Source: Alkalidesulfovibrio alkalitolerans DSM 16529
Lineage (GTDB): Bacteria; Desulfobacterota; Desulfovibrionia; Desulfovibrionales; Desulfovibrionaceae
Reading direction: 5' to 3'
NCBI RefSeq assembly: GCF_000422245.1
Contig: NZ_ATHI01000005.1
Location: forward strand, 62,001-126,000
DNA length: 64,000 bases
Part shown: positions 17,676 to 28,874 of the stretch, in pieces
Layout: every line of letters begins with the position of its first letter
How positions within the stretch are numbered: the stretch's first letter is position 1
Position numbers and translations under genes: made by a program
Notes under the pieces: generated by a model
Database searches by the model: none
What the model was told of the DNA's origin: nothing
The model's input: the letters and a program-made list of their open reading frames with translations, nothing else

Positions 17676-17847
17676 CAGACGTAGCGGCAGCGTCGGCTCC
17701 GCCCGTCCATTTCAGACCTGTTTCGTCATATTATATTTTATTCCAGATGCTTGCCAGAGCCCCTCGATTTGCTGCATGGTGAATGGCAGGTTCCAGGTCA
17801 GGGTTTCTCCGCCCTGGAGGGACCGGCCGGGGCCGTGGAGGTGAGCC

Positions 17848-18090
17848 ATGTCGGAGTACAAGGAATCCGATCTGCCCGTGGCCATCAATCATGAGGAATT
17901 CGTGACCCTGCCCGGCGGCGCGTGCGTGCGCTTCGAGAGCAACGGCGAGGCCAAGGACGTCTTCATCCGGGGCGAATTCACGCCCGTGGTCCAGCTCTTC
18001 CCGGACTGCGACTACGAGTTCGAGGACGGCGGAAAGAGATATCGCGTCAAGGCGACCTTCGAGGACAAGCTGCTCGTCGATTTCGCCTGA
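17848..18090 (+). CDS. Small conserved-looking protein, unknown function
   Basis: An 80-residue acidic protein preceded by a strong GGAGGTGA at good spacing. It has no signal peptide or membrane segment. Predicted strands dominate (FVTLPGGACVRFES, KDVFIRGEFTPVVQLF, CDYEFEDGGKRYRVKATFEDKLLVDF), suggesting a small beta-barrel domain. Two cysteines are at 26 and 54. I do not recognise the family. It is flanked by cysE and the NADH dehydrogenase, with its own probable terminator downstream. Confidence 0.7.
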   Translation: MSEYKESDLPVAINHEEFVTLPGGACVRFESNGEAKDVFIRGEFTPVVQLFPDCDYEFEDGGKRYRVKATFEDKLLVDFA

Positions 18091-18118
18091 GGCGACGAGC
18101 CTCGCGCCAGACCACGCG

Positions 18119-18149
18119 GCGGCCGTCCACCTGTTTTCCGGACGGCCGC
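18119..18149 (+). terminator. Hairpin after the 80-residue protein
   Basis: A perfect 10-bp stem GCGGCCGTCC (18119-18128) with GGACGGCCGC (18140-18149) and an 11-base loop. There is no U run after it. It lies 29 bases past the stop. Confidence 0.45.
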
Positions 18150-18303
18150 GCCCGTGTCCGTCCCGGCTTCGGCCTGGCCCGCGCCTAGTAGACCCGGACC
18201 GCTCTTATTGTGCGTCTTTCTACAGTTCTTCTTGACGCCGTGCGGCGCGCCTGCGACTTTTCCCATTGCGCAATCCCGGCAATCTCCGCGCAAGGAGGGT
18301 TTC

Positions 18304-19632
18304 GTGCGCGACACCGGCACTCGCCACAAGGTGGTCATACTCGGAGCGGGTTTCAGCGGCCTTTGGGCAGCACGCACCCTTGCGGGCGGCCCCTGCGACG
18401 TGCTCGTGGCGGACCGCAACAATTACCACACCTTCCTGCCCCTGCTCTATCAGGTGGCCGCGGCCGAGCTCGAATCCGAACAGATCGGCTACCCCGTGCG
18501 CGGCATCTTCCGCCGCGCGGAAAACGTCTCCTTCGCCATGGGCGAGGCCACGGCCCTCGACCCCGCCGCCAGGACGCTCATCGTGGACGGCCGGGAGATC
18601 GCCTACGACACGCTCATCGTGGCCCTGGGCAGCGTGACCAACTTTTTCGGCGTGCCCGGAGCCGACACCCACGCCTTCCGTCTGAAGAGCCTGGAGCAGG
18701 CCATCTACCTGCGCAACCACATCATGGGCTGCTTCGAGAAGGCCGTCTCGTCCAAGGACCCGGCCGAGCAGCGCAGGCTTCTGACCTTCACCGTGGTCGG
18801 CGGCGGCCCCACGGGCGTGGAGTATGCCGGAGCCCTGGCCGAGCTGATCCGGGGGCCGCTGGCCAAGGATTTCCCGGCGCTCATCGCGGGCCAGGCGCGC
18901 GTGGTGCTCTTCGAGGCCATGGACGGCGTCCTGTACGGATTCCCGGACCCGTTGCGCAAGGAGGCGCTGCTCGCGCTGCGGCGCAAGGGTGTGCAGGTCT
19001 TTTTGGGCGCGCAGGTGGAGGAGGTGACGCAGCAGTACGTGCGGCTCAAGGACGGCAGCAACTTCCTGACCGAGACCGTGGCCTGGACCGCCGGGGTCAA
19101 GGCGCATCCGCTGCCCGCGCGGCTCGGGCTCACCTGCGCGCCAAACGGCAGGGTGCTCACGGACGAGACGCTACGCGTCAAGGGCATGCCCGACATCATG
19201 GCCGTGGGCGATATCTGCCAGATCGACGGCCGCCCGCCGCTGCCCATGGTGGCCCCGGCGGCCATCCAGCTAGGCCGCCACGCGGGGCAAAACGTGCTGC
19301 GGGCGCTCAAGGGCAAAAAGCAGAAGGCCTTCACCTATCGTGATAAGGGCAGCATGGCGACCATCGGCCGGGGCGCGGCCGTGGTGCGCTTCGCGGGCCG
19401 GTCGTTCACGGGTTTCACGGCCTGGGCGCTGTGGCTCTTCGTGCACCTGATGTATCTGGTGGGCTTTCGCAACAGGCTTTTGGTCATGGTCAACTGGGCC
19501 TGGGACTACTTCCTCTTCGAGCGCGCCGTGCGGCTGATCCTGCCGCGCGAGGGGCTGTGGAACAAGTCCAGCCTGGACCCGGAGGCCTTGAACGGCCAGG
19601 CCGCGCCCAAGACTCCGCCCCAAGCGCCGTAG
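18304..19632 (+). CDS. ndh: Type II NADH dehydrogenase (NDH-2)
   Basis: A 442-residue membrane-associated flavoprotein that passes electrons from NADH to quinone without pumping protons. The GTG start at 18304 is chosen because AAGGAGGG lies 4 bases upstream. FAD motif GAGFSGLWAA is at residues 14-23, YHTFLPLLYQVAAAEL follows, and the NADH-binding GGGPTGVEYAG is mid-protein. The C-terminal region has amphipathic/hydrophobic helices (TAWALWLFVHLMYLVGF) for membrane attachment. In an anaerobe it probably feeds menaquinone or aids redox balance; that is inference. Repeat copy D begins right after its stop. Confidence 0.92.
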   Translation: MRDTGTRHKVVILGAGFSGLWAARTLAGGPCDVLVADRNNYHTFLPLLYQVAAAELESEQIGYPVRGIFRRAENVSFAMGEATALDPAARTLIVDGREIAYDTLIVALGSVTNFFGVPGADTHAFRLKSLEQAIYLRNHIMGCFEKAVSSKDPAEQRRLLTFTVVGGGPTGVEYAGALAELIRGPLAKDFPALIAGQARVVLFEAMDGVLYGFPDPLRKEALLALRRKGVQVFLGAQVEEVTQQYVRLKDGSNFLTETVAWTAGVKAHPLPARLGLTCAPNGRVLTDETLRVKGMPDIMAVGDICQIDGRPPLPMVAPAAIQLGRHAGQNVLRALKGKKQKAFTYRDKGSMATIGRGAAVVRFAGRSFTGFTAWALWLFVHLMYLVGFRNRLLVMVNWAWDYFLFERAVRLILPREGLWNKSSLDPEALNGQAAPKTPPQAP

Positions 19633-19755
19633 CAGGCTGTTGAAAAAGTCCCATCTGCTGCGTTGCTGCGAAAAGCTCAAATCCTCGCGTATGCAAATAC
19701 GCGTCGGCCTTGAACTTTCCTTGCGCCTTGCATCTGGCGCTTTTGAACAGTCTGC
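19633..19755 (+). repeat. Dispersed palindromic element, copy D (near-consensus)
   Basis: It begins with CAGGCTGTTGAAAAAGTCCC on the base after the ndh TAG and ends GCGCTTTTGAACAGTCTGC. The tip is CGCGTAT (19686-19692), GCAA, ATACGCG (19697-19703). Both asymmetric arms are well kept (CATCTGCTGCGTTGCTGCG; TTGCGCCTTGCATCTGGCG). This is one of the best copies for building a consensus. Confidence 0.88.
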
Positions 19756-19844
19756 GGAACCGTGTTTGCCGACGCCCCCTCACGAGGGTTTGCTCCAGCA
19801 TATGCCCCAGGCGCTGCCCCGAGTAAAGTCCCGGCGGCTTCTCC

Positions 19845-19879
19845 CAAACAGAAGGCCCCCGCGAGTCCTCGCGGGGGCC
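19845..19879 (-). terminator. Intrinsic terminator of lon
   Basis: On the minus strand a perfect 12-bp GC-rich stem (19879-19868 with 19865-19854) around a 2-base loop is followed by TTCTGTTTGGG. It lies 55 bases past the lon stop. Confidence 0.75.
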
Positions 19880-19933
19880 GTGATCGTTCTGTGTCTGTGC
19901 GGGTGCGGGCGGCTTATCCGCCCGGCCGCCGGA

Positions 19934-22399
<2,466 letters not shown>

Positions 22400-22440
22400 C
22401 ATCGCTCCTTGGGGGGAAGCTCCCCCGAGAGGGCCAGGCG

Positions 22441-22466
22441 CCCGGCCGGAAGGATATCCGGCCGGG
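22441..22466 (-). other. Hairpin in the lon leader
   Basis: A perfect 10-bp stem CCCGGCCGGA (22441-22450) with TCCGGCCGGG (22457-22466) and a 6-base loop. It lies between the putative lon -10 (22480-22485) and the lon start (22399), so it would be near the 5' end of a lon-only transcript, or downstream of clpX in a read-through transcript. No U tract follows it on the minus strand. Confidence 0.5.
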
Positions 22467-22479
22467 TCCAGGGCATGGC

Positions 22480-22511
22480 GCTATACTTAAGGCAGTTGTC
22501 GGCAAAGTCAA
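22480..22511 (-). promoter_or_regulatory. Weak candidate promoter for lon
   Basis: TTGACT (22511-22506) and TATAGC (22485-22480) on the minus strand, but 20 bp apart, longer than optimal. The stretch is clearly more AT-rich than its surroundings. No sigma-32-type CTTGAA/CCCCAT pair was found. Confidence 0.22.
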
Positions 22512-22598
22512 TGCAAAGCGGCGCGCGGGTCCGCGTTCGGCCCGGCGCGGAAAACGGCGGGAGACGGCGGTTCGCCCCTTGGGCGGCGGCAAAACGCA

Positions 22599-23852
<1,254 letters not shown>

Positions 23853-23885
23853 GTGATGACGGTCCTTTTGCGTTTTGCGGGCGGG

Positions 23886-24503
23886 CTACTCGCCTCCACC
23901 CTTCTTTTGGCTTTCGTTGCGCGAAACGAGGATGCTGTCAATGATGCCGTAGGCCTTGGCCTCGTCGGCGCGCATGAAATAGTCGCGCTCGGTGTCGGCG
24001 GCCACCTTCTCGATGGGCTTGCCGGTGTGGTTGGCCATGATCTGGTTCAACTCTTCCTTCATGCGCAATATCTCGCGGGCGTGAATCTCGATGTCCGTAG
24101 CCTGGCCGGAAAACCCGCCCATGGGCTGGTGGATCATAATCCGCGAATGGGGCAATGCATAGCGCATGCCGGGCGAGCCCGCGGCCAGAAGCAGCGCGGC
24201 CATGCTGGCGGCCTGCCCCAGGCACAGGGTGGCCACGGGGGCGGAAATGTACTGCATGGTGTCGTAGATGGCCATGCCCGCGGTCACGGAGCCGCCGGGG
24301 CTGTTGACGTAGATGTTGATCTCCTTCTCGGGGTTCTCGGATTCGAGGAAGAGAAGCTGAGCGCAGACGAGGCTGGCCACGGCGTCGTTGATGGGCGTTC
24401 CGAGCAGGATGATGCGGTCCTTGAGGAGACGCGAGTAGATGTCGTAGGCGCGCTCGGTGCGGCCCGTGGTTTCTATGACGATGGGAATTTGCGCGTGGGG
24501 CAT
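23886..24503 (-). CDS. clpP: ClpP protease proteolytic subunit
   Basis: A 205-residue serine peptidase forming the double-heptamer chamber. The catalytic triad is Ser100 ([11 protein letters not shown]), His125 (RIMIHQP) and Asp174 (TERDYFM). The N-terminal [21 protein letters not shown] is canonical. ATG 24503 follows AAGGAG; a longer in-frame extension to 24575 has no supporting site. Upstream lies tig, with a strong terminator between, so clpP should have its own promoter or rely on partial read-through. Confidence 0.97.
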   Translation of the reverse strand: MPHAQIPIVIETTGRTERAYDIYSRLLKDRIILLGTPINDAVASLVCAQLLFLESENPEKEINIYVNSPGGSVTAGMAIYDTMQYISAPVATLCLGQAASMAALLLAAGSPGMRYALPHSRIMIHQPMGGFSGQATDIEIHAREILRMKEELNQIMANHTGKPIEKVAADTERDYFMRADEAKAYGIIDSILVSRNESQKKGGGE

Positions 24504-24670
24504 CGCGTACTCCTTGAAATGTGTCGGGATTTCGTCGCAAGCGGAAAGGGAACGGGAATCGCCGTGTCCGGTCACCCTTCTCGTCTACCGTGATCGGCCT
24601 GCAATCTCAAGCGCGATCATGGAGACCCTCAAAATAATATCCGGACCGCGCGGGTCAAGCACGATCCGGC

Positions 24671-24708
24671 AAAAAACAACCGCCCGGCGTATGCTGCGCC
24701 GGGCGGTT
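24671..24708 (-). terminator. Intrinsic terminator of tig
   Basis: On the minus strand a perfect 12-bp stem (AACCGCCCGGCG with CGCCGGGCGGTT; 24708-24697 and 24689-24678, 7-base loop) is followed by GTTTTTT. It is the clearest intrinsic terminator in the window and separates tig from clpP-clpX. Confidence 0.88.
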
Positions 24709-24727
24709 GGAGTGGTTGCAAACGCCG

Positions 24728-24752
24728 CAGACTGCGCTCTTCCAGCGGCCTG
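24728..24752 (-). repeat. Possible remnant of the dispersed element at the tig stop
   Basis: Read on the minus strand, the bases after the tig TAG run CAGGCCGCTGGAAGAGCGC and then AGTCTGC. These match both ends of the family with the whole middle missing, as if only the tips survived. It may be chance. Confidence 0.3.
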
Positions 24753-26084
24753 CTAGCCTTCGGCGGGCGCGGCTTCCCCGGCTTCGGGAGCCTTGGCCGG
24801 AACCTCCGTGACCTCGGCGGCCTCGTAGATTAGTTCCATGGCCTTGTCTGCCAGGATGCGGTCCTTGACGAGCACATGCATGCCGGTCTGCTCGTAATAC
24901 TGCTTGATGGTCTCGAAATCCTGGCCGGACTGCATGGCCACCTTGCGCATCTCGTTGTCGATCTCCTGCGGAGAGACGGTGAGCCCTTCCTTGGTGGCCA
25001 CAGCCATCAGGAATACCTGCACGCGCGAGGCCTGCTCGGCCGTGGGCTTGTACTCCTCGCGGAGCTGCTCCATGGTCTTGCCCGTGGATTCGAGGCTCTT
25101 GCCCTTGCGCTCCAGACGGTTCACGTGCTCGCCCACCAGGTTGTCGGTGGTGCGCTCCACGAGCGAGGGCGGCAGGGGGATGTCCATGCCCGCGATGATG
25201 TCGTCCAAAAGCTTCTTTTCGGCCACAGAGCGGTGCAGGGCCTTGCGCGAGGACTCGTAGGAGGAGGTGATGGCGTCGCGCAGAGCCTGGAAGGTCTCGT
25301 AGCCGCCGGCCTTCTTGGCCAGGGCGTCGTCGGCCGGGGGCAGAACCTTTTCCTTCACGGCCCGGATGTGGACGTGCATCTCCACGGTCTTGCCCGCCAG
25401 GTCGGGATTCAGGAAGTCCTCGGGGAAGGTGATCTCGCCCTTGCCCTGCTCGCTCGCGCCCAGGGTCTTGACCAGAGCCTCGAAGCTCTCCAGGGCTTGG
25501 CCCTTGCCGAGTTCGAGTTGGAAGTGCTGGGAGCGCAGCCCTTCGAAAGCCTTGTCCTGGCTGATGGCCGCGAAGTCGAGGATGACCACGTCGCCGTCGC
25601 GTGCCTTACGGTGCTCGCCGATGTCGCGCAGTTCGGCCATATTGCCCCGGATGCGCTCGATGACCTGATCGACCTCGGCCGCATCGACGCTCACGGCTTC
25701 CTGCTCGACCTTCAGCCCGCGGTACTCGGGCAGATTCAGGGCGGGCGGAACCTCGAAGCTGAAGGAATAGGTGTAGGGCTCGTCCTTGGCGATCTCGCCC
25801 TTGGAGTCCACGTTGATGCCGGAGACCGGCGAGAGCTTCAGCTCGGACATGATCTCGTTCAACTGGTAGTTGACCATGTCCTGCGTGGCCTCGGCCAGAA
25901 TCTGGCGCTTGAACTTGCCCTGAATGACGCTCATGGGCACCTTGCCCTTGCGGAAGCCCTTGATCTGGGCGGTTCGACCGTAGATGGCGGTGGTCGCGGC
26001 CAGGGAGGCGTTGACCTCTTCCGCAGGCACGGTGACGGTCACTTTCTTTTCGACCGGAGAGATATCTTCGATAGTATAGTCCAT
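24753..26084 (-). CDS. tig: Trigger factor (ribosome-associated chaperone)
   Basis: A 443-residue chaperone and peptidyl-prolyl isomerase that meets nascent chains at the ribosome exit. The N-terminal ribosome-binding domain has the signature-like FRKGKVPMSVIQGKF (G-F-R-x-G-x-x-P) near residues 40-53. The FKBP-like PPIase domain begins around KARDGDVVILDFAA, and the C-terminal helical domain follows. A tail rich in Ala, Glu and Pro is at the end. AAAAGGAG precedes the start. A good sigma-70 promoter lies about 60 bases upstream. Confidence 0.96.
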   Translation of the reverse strand: MDYTIEDISPVEKKVTVTVPAEEVNASLAATTAIYGRTAQIKGFRKGKVPMSVIQGKFKRQILAEATQDMVNYQLNEIMSELKLSPVSGINVDSKGEIAKDEPYTYSFSFEVPPALNLPEYRGLKVEQEAVSVDAAEVDQVIERIRGNMAELRDIGEHRKARDGDVVILDFAAISQDKAFEGLRSQHFQLELGKGQALESFEALVKTLGASEQGKGEITFPEDFLNPDLAGKTVEMHVHIRAVKEKVLPPADDALAKKAGGYETFQALRDAITSSYESSRKALHRSVAEKKLLDDIIAGMDIPLPPSLVERTTDNLVGEHVNRLERKGKSLESTGKTMEQLREEYKPTAEQASRVQVFLMAVATKEGLTVSPQEIDNEMRKVAMQSGQDFETIKQYYEQTGMHVLVKDRILADKAMELIYEAAEVTEVPAKAPEAGEAAPAEG

Positions 26085-26143
26085 GGCACGAGACTCCTTT
26101 TGCTGAAGCCCGGAAACGGGCGAACATTCGGCGGAAGTCCAGG

Positions 26144-26172
26144 GCTATACGTATGGGCGGGGGGGCTGTCAA
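26144..26172 (-). promoter_or_regulatory. Sigma-70 promoter of tig
   Basis: On the minus strand TTGACA (26172-26167), exactly 17 bp, then TATAGC (26149-26144). Transcription would begin near 26137, leaving a leader of about 53 bases before the tig ATG. The spacer is a C-rich run. Confidence 0.65.
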
Positions 26173-26231
26173 TCGTCGACCCCCGCCCCAAGGGGCGAAG
26201 AGGGCCTAAACGGCCCCGAAGAACAGGCTTG

Positions 26232-26315
26232 TGGTGCGAGAGGCGGGACTCGAACCCGCAAGGCCATGCCGCCGGATCCTAAGTCCGGTGCGTCTACCAA
26301 TTCCGCCACTCTCGC
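26232..26315 (-). tRNA. tRNA-Leu (anticodon UAG)
   Basis: An 84-base cloverleaf on the minus strand. The acceptor stem GCGAGAG (26315-26309) pairs with CTCTCGC (26242-26236), followed by A and an encoded CCA. The anticodon arm is CCGGA-CTTAGGA-TCCGG, giving anticodon UAG. The T loop is GGTTCGAGTCC and a long variable arm fits leucine tRNA. Confidence 0.95.
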
Positions 26316-26398
26316 CCGCGTCAAAAGACCGCCGAAGGGGCCTGCGGAGAAGCCGAAAACCCCACGGCAGGCCCGTTTCCCACACCGGGTCAAGGCTG

Positions 26399-27838
26399 TC
26401 AACCAAGCTCGAAGGTGTCCGCGTCCGCCTCAGACACTACGCTCTCCGCTCCCTCGGCCACGGCGTCGAGCTTCTCGGCAAGCTCCAGGGCGTCTCGCGC
26501 CAGCAAAATGACCGTCGGGCCGGGGAAGTCGCCCGAGGTGTCGATCAAGGCATCCACACGCGCACCCTCGGCCACGGCTCGCTGCAAGGTACGCAGGGTG
26601 TCCCAGTCGAAGTCGTCACCCGCGGCGCGCTCCTCGGCCCCCGCTCCGCCGTGATCCACGGAGGCTGTGAGAAGCCCGGCGCGCTCCAGGCCGCGCAAGG
26701 TGGCCTCGGCAAGCCGAAGCGGCATGGCCCAGGCCGCGCCAGAGCCCGAGGCCGAGGCGGCGGCGAGCCTCACGCCCAGTTCGGGCGCGGCACCGAAGCG
26801 TGGGCAGCCCGGAACGAAGATATGTCCGTCTGCCGAAGCCGCAAGGGGCACCTCGAAGGCCGCGACCTGCGCCGGGTCGCTGGCGAACGGCAGCGCGGCC
26901 GCGATGTTGCCGCCGAAACGCGGCAGCAGCCGGGCCAGCCCCGGCAATTTTTCGAGCATGCGGGCCGTCTCGATGAGTTCGTCGAGGATCTCCGCCCTGG
27001 CCCTGGCCTGGGTCAGGACCGCGCCGTGGTGCACGGGCCCCGGTCCCTGCCCGACCGTAAAGGAGGCGCGAAGCCCGAGGTTCACGTAGGCCTGCGCCTT
27101 GGCCACCGCGCGCGCCAGGGGCTCGCCCAGCGCCAAGTTGGCCGCGATGGCCGCAGAAAGCGTGCAACCCGTGCCGTGCACGTTCTTCGTGTCCACCCTG
27201 GGCTGGATCATGGGGATGGGCTCCTGGCCGGGCAGGGCCAGCCAGTCCGTCACGGCCACGGCTTCGTCGAAATGCCCGCCCTTGAGCAGCACCGCGCCCG
27301 GCCCCATTTCCAGGAGCTTGGCGCAGGCCGCGAAGCATTGCTCCCGCGTCTCGACGCGCATGCCCGTGAGCAGTTCGGCCTCGTGGCGGTTGGGGGTCAG
27401 GAGCGCGGCCAGGGGGATGATCTCGGCCACGAGACTTTCCACGGCCTGCGTCTCCAAGAGCCGGTCGCCGCTTGCGGCCACGCAGACCGGATCGACCACC
27501 AGCGCCCCGCCCCATTCGCGCAGGAGCGGGGCCACGGCGGCGATGATGTCGCGCGAGAAGAGCATGCCCGTCTTGGCCGCGCCGATGGAAAGATCGTCCA
27601 GCACGGCGGAAAGCTGCCGGGCCACGAACTGGGGCTCGGGCGCGTGGATGCCGCTCACGCCCCGGCTGTTCTGGGCCGTGAGCGCGGTGATTACGCTCGC
27701 GCCGAATACGCCGTGCATGGCGAAGGTCTTCAGGTCGGCCTGAATCCCCGCGCCCCCGCCGCTGTCCGATCCGGCAACGGTCAGGGCTTGGGGCCGGGGA
27801 GCCATTTTCGCTTCAGCCGAAGGGGGCGTGCTTTCCAT
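26399..27838 (-). CDS. thiD: Bifunctional HMP/HMP-P kinase fused to a ThiN-type domain
   Basis: A 479-residue thiamine-synthesis enzyme. The N-terminal 260 residues are ThiD: GSDSGGGAGIQADLKTF near residues 23-39, ITALTAQNS, KTGMLFS, DPVCVAASGDRLL, LTPNRHEAELLTG and the anion-hole region HGTGCTLSAAIA. It phosphorylates hydroxymethylpyrimidine twice. The C-terminal ~190 residues (RMLEKLPGLARLLPRFGGNIAAALPFA, GHIFVPGCPRFG, AMPLRLAEATLRGLE) match the ThiN domain, a thiamine-phosphate synthase replacing ThiE in archaea and some bacteria. The start 27838 lies 4 bases after the upstream stop. ThiDN fusions are known. Confidence 0.85.
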   Translation of the reverse strand: MESTPPSAEAKMAPRPQALTVAGSDSGGGAGIQADLKTFAMHGVFGASVITALTAQNSRGVSGIHAPEPQFVARQLSAVLDDLSIGAAKTGMLFSRDIIAAVAPLLREWGGALVVDPVCVAASGDRLLETQAVESLVAEIIPLAALLTPNRHEAELLTGMRVETREQCFAACAKLLEMGPGAVLLKGGHFDEAVAVTDWLALPGQEPIPMIQPRVDTKNVHGTGCTLSAAIAANLALGEPLARAVAKAQAYVNLGLRASFTVGQGPGPVHHGAVLTQARARAEILDELIETARMLEKLPGLARLLPRFGGNIAAALPFASDPAQVAAFEVPLAASADGHIFVPGCPRFGAAPELGVRLAAASASGSGAAWAMPLRLAEATLRGLERAGLLTASVDHGGAGAEERAAGDDFDWDTLRTLQRAVAEGARVDALIDTSGDFPGPTVILLARDALELAEKLDAVAEGAESVVSEADADTFELG

Positions 27839-27842
27839 GGCC

Positions 27843-28838
27843 TTACACCTCGCTCTTTCTAAGTTGCCCAAGCCTGAGGTCGCTTGCGGCCAAGACCAGG
27901 GTCCCCGCCAGGGTCACTGGGATAAATTGGGCCATATGCATCACCAGACCGGCAGCCAGTGCGCTTTCCTTGTCCACGCCGAACAGTCCGAGCGCGAAAA
28001 CCACGGCTGCTTCATAGACGCCGATGCCCCCCGGTGTCGAGGGCACGGCCATGCCTAGCGCCGCGACGACGAAGGTCACAAGCACCTCGAAGAGTCCGAG
28101 TTCGAGCCCTGCGACCCAGACCAGACACAGCAGGCAGACCAGAAAATACGAGCCCCAGACGAAAACCGTGGCCAAGCCGAGCTTGACGAAGAATACCGCG
28201 CCCACCCTCTCGCGCAACTGGCCCAGAAAATCCCAGGCGAAGAGGCGCATCCGCTCCACAGGCACGAGACGCAGTGCGGCCCGGGCCAGATCCGGCCAGG
28301 CCGTGAGACCGGCGATGCATAGCCAAGCGGCGACGATGAACGCAAGGCCCGGCCAGATGAGCAGTCCGTCCCGCGAAACACCCACTGACAGGATGGCTAG
28401 ACACAGAACCATGTTCACGTCGAAGAATCGTTCCCAAAAGATGAGCCCAAGGCCCTTCGCCGTGGAGAATCCGCATTTGCGGCTGACGTACACGGTTTTG
28501 GCGATCTCGCCGAGTTTGGCGGGAAAGACGTTGTTCAACCCAAGCGCAAGGGCCGAGGCCTTGCTGCCGCTCCATACGCCAAGGCGGCGGCCGCACAGAA
28601 AGCGCAGCCGAACGCCCGGAAAGACGAGCAAAAGAAGCATGATGACGCATACGACCGCGAACCGGACGGGACTGTACCCCATGATAGCCTGGCCAAGGAG
28701 CGCGAAGTCCACGCCCCACAGGGCATAGGCCAAGCATCCCCCGGCTAGGCCGAGCTTGAGGAGCACAACCAGGATGGCGCGCATCAGGACATCCAAGGCG
28801 CGAGGACGACATGTCCCGACAGGCTTCGACGCGGACAC
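27843..28838 (-). CDS. Flippase-like multi-spanning membrane protein (YbhN/AglD/LPG-synthase TM family)
   Basis: A 331-residue integral membrane protein with about seven or eight hydrophobic segments (the first at RAILVVLLKLGLAGGCLAYAL; others at FAVVCVIMLLLLVFPG, VWGSYFLVCLLCLVWVAG, LVTFVVAALGMAVPS). The stretch NNVFPAKLGEIAKTVYVSRK...WERFFDV and PSTPGGIGVYEAAVV are hallmarks of the lysylphosphatidylglycerol-synthase transmembrane family, thought to flip lipid-linked compounds. The GTG at 28838 lacks a ribosome site; ATG 28784, just before the first membrane segment, is an equally plausible start. It lies downstream of asnB and may act in surface glycan synthesis; that is inference. Confidence 0.82.
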   Translation of the reverse strand: MSASKPVGTCRPRALDVLMRAILVVLLKLGLAGGCLAYALWGVDFALLGQAIMGYSPVRFAVVCVIMLLLLVFPGVRLRFLCGRRLGVWSGSKASALALGLNNVFPAKLGEIAKTVYVSRKCGFSTAKGLGLIFWERFFDVNMVLCLAILSVGVSRDGLLIWPGLAFIVAAWLCIAGLTAWPDLARAALRLVPVERMRLFAWDFLGQLRERVGAVFFVKLGLATVFVWGSYFLVCLLCLVWVAGLELGLFEVLVTFVVAALGMAVPSTPGGIGVYEAAVVFALGLFGVDKESALAAGLVMHMAQFIPVTLAGTLVLAASDLRLGQLRKSEV

Positions 28839-28874
28839 GGTCGGCTTTGAACGCGCCTGGACCGCGTGGTCTCG

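Noticed and set aside
26085-26231. Terminator for tRNA-Leu
   Set aside because: Short GC stems exist (a GGGCC/GGCCC pair and CGCCCC/GGGGCG), but none has a U tract and they overlap the tig promoter, so I could not choose one.
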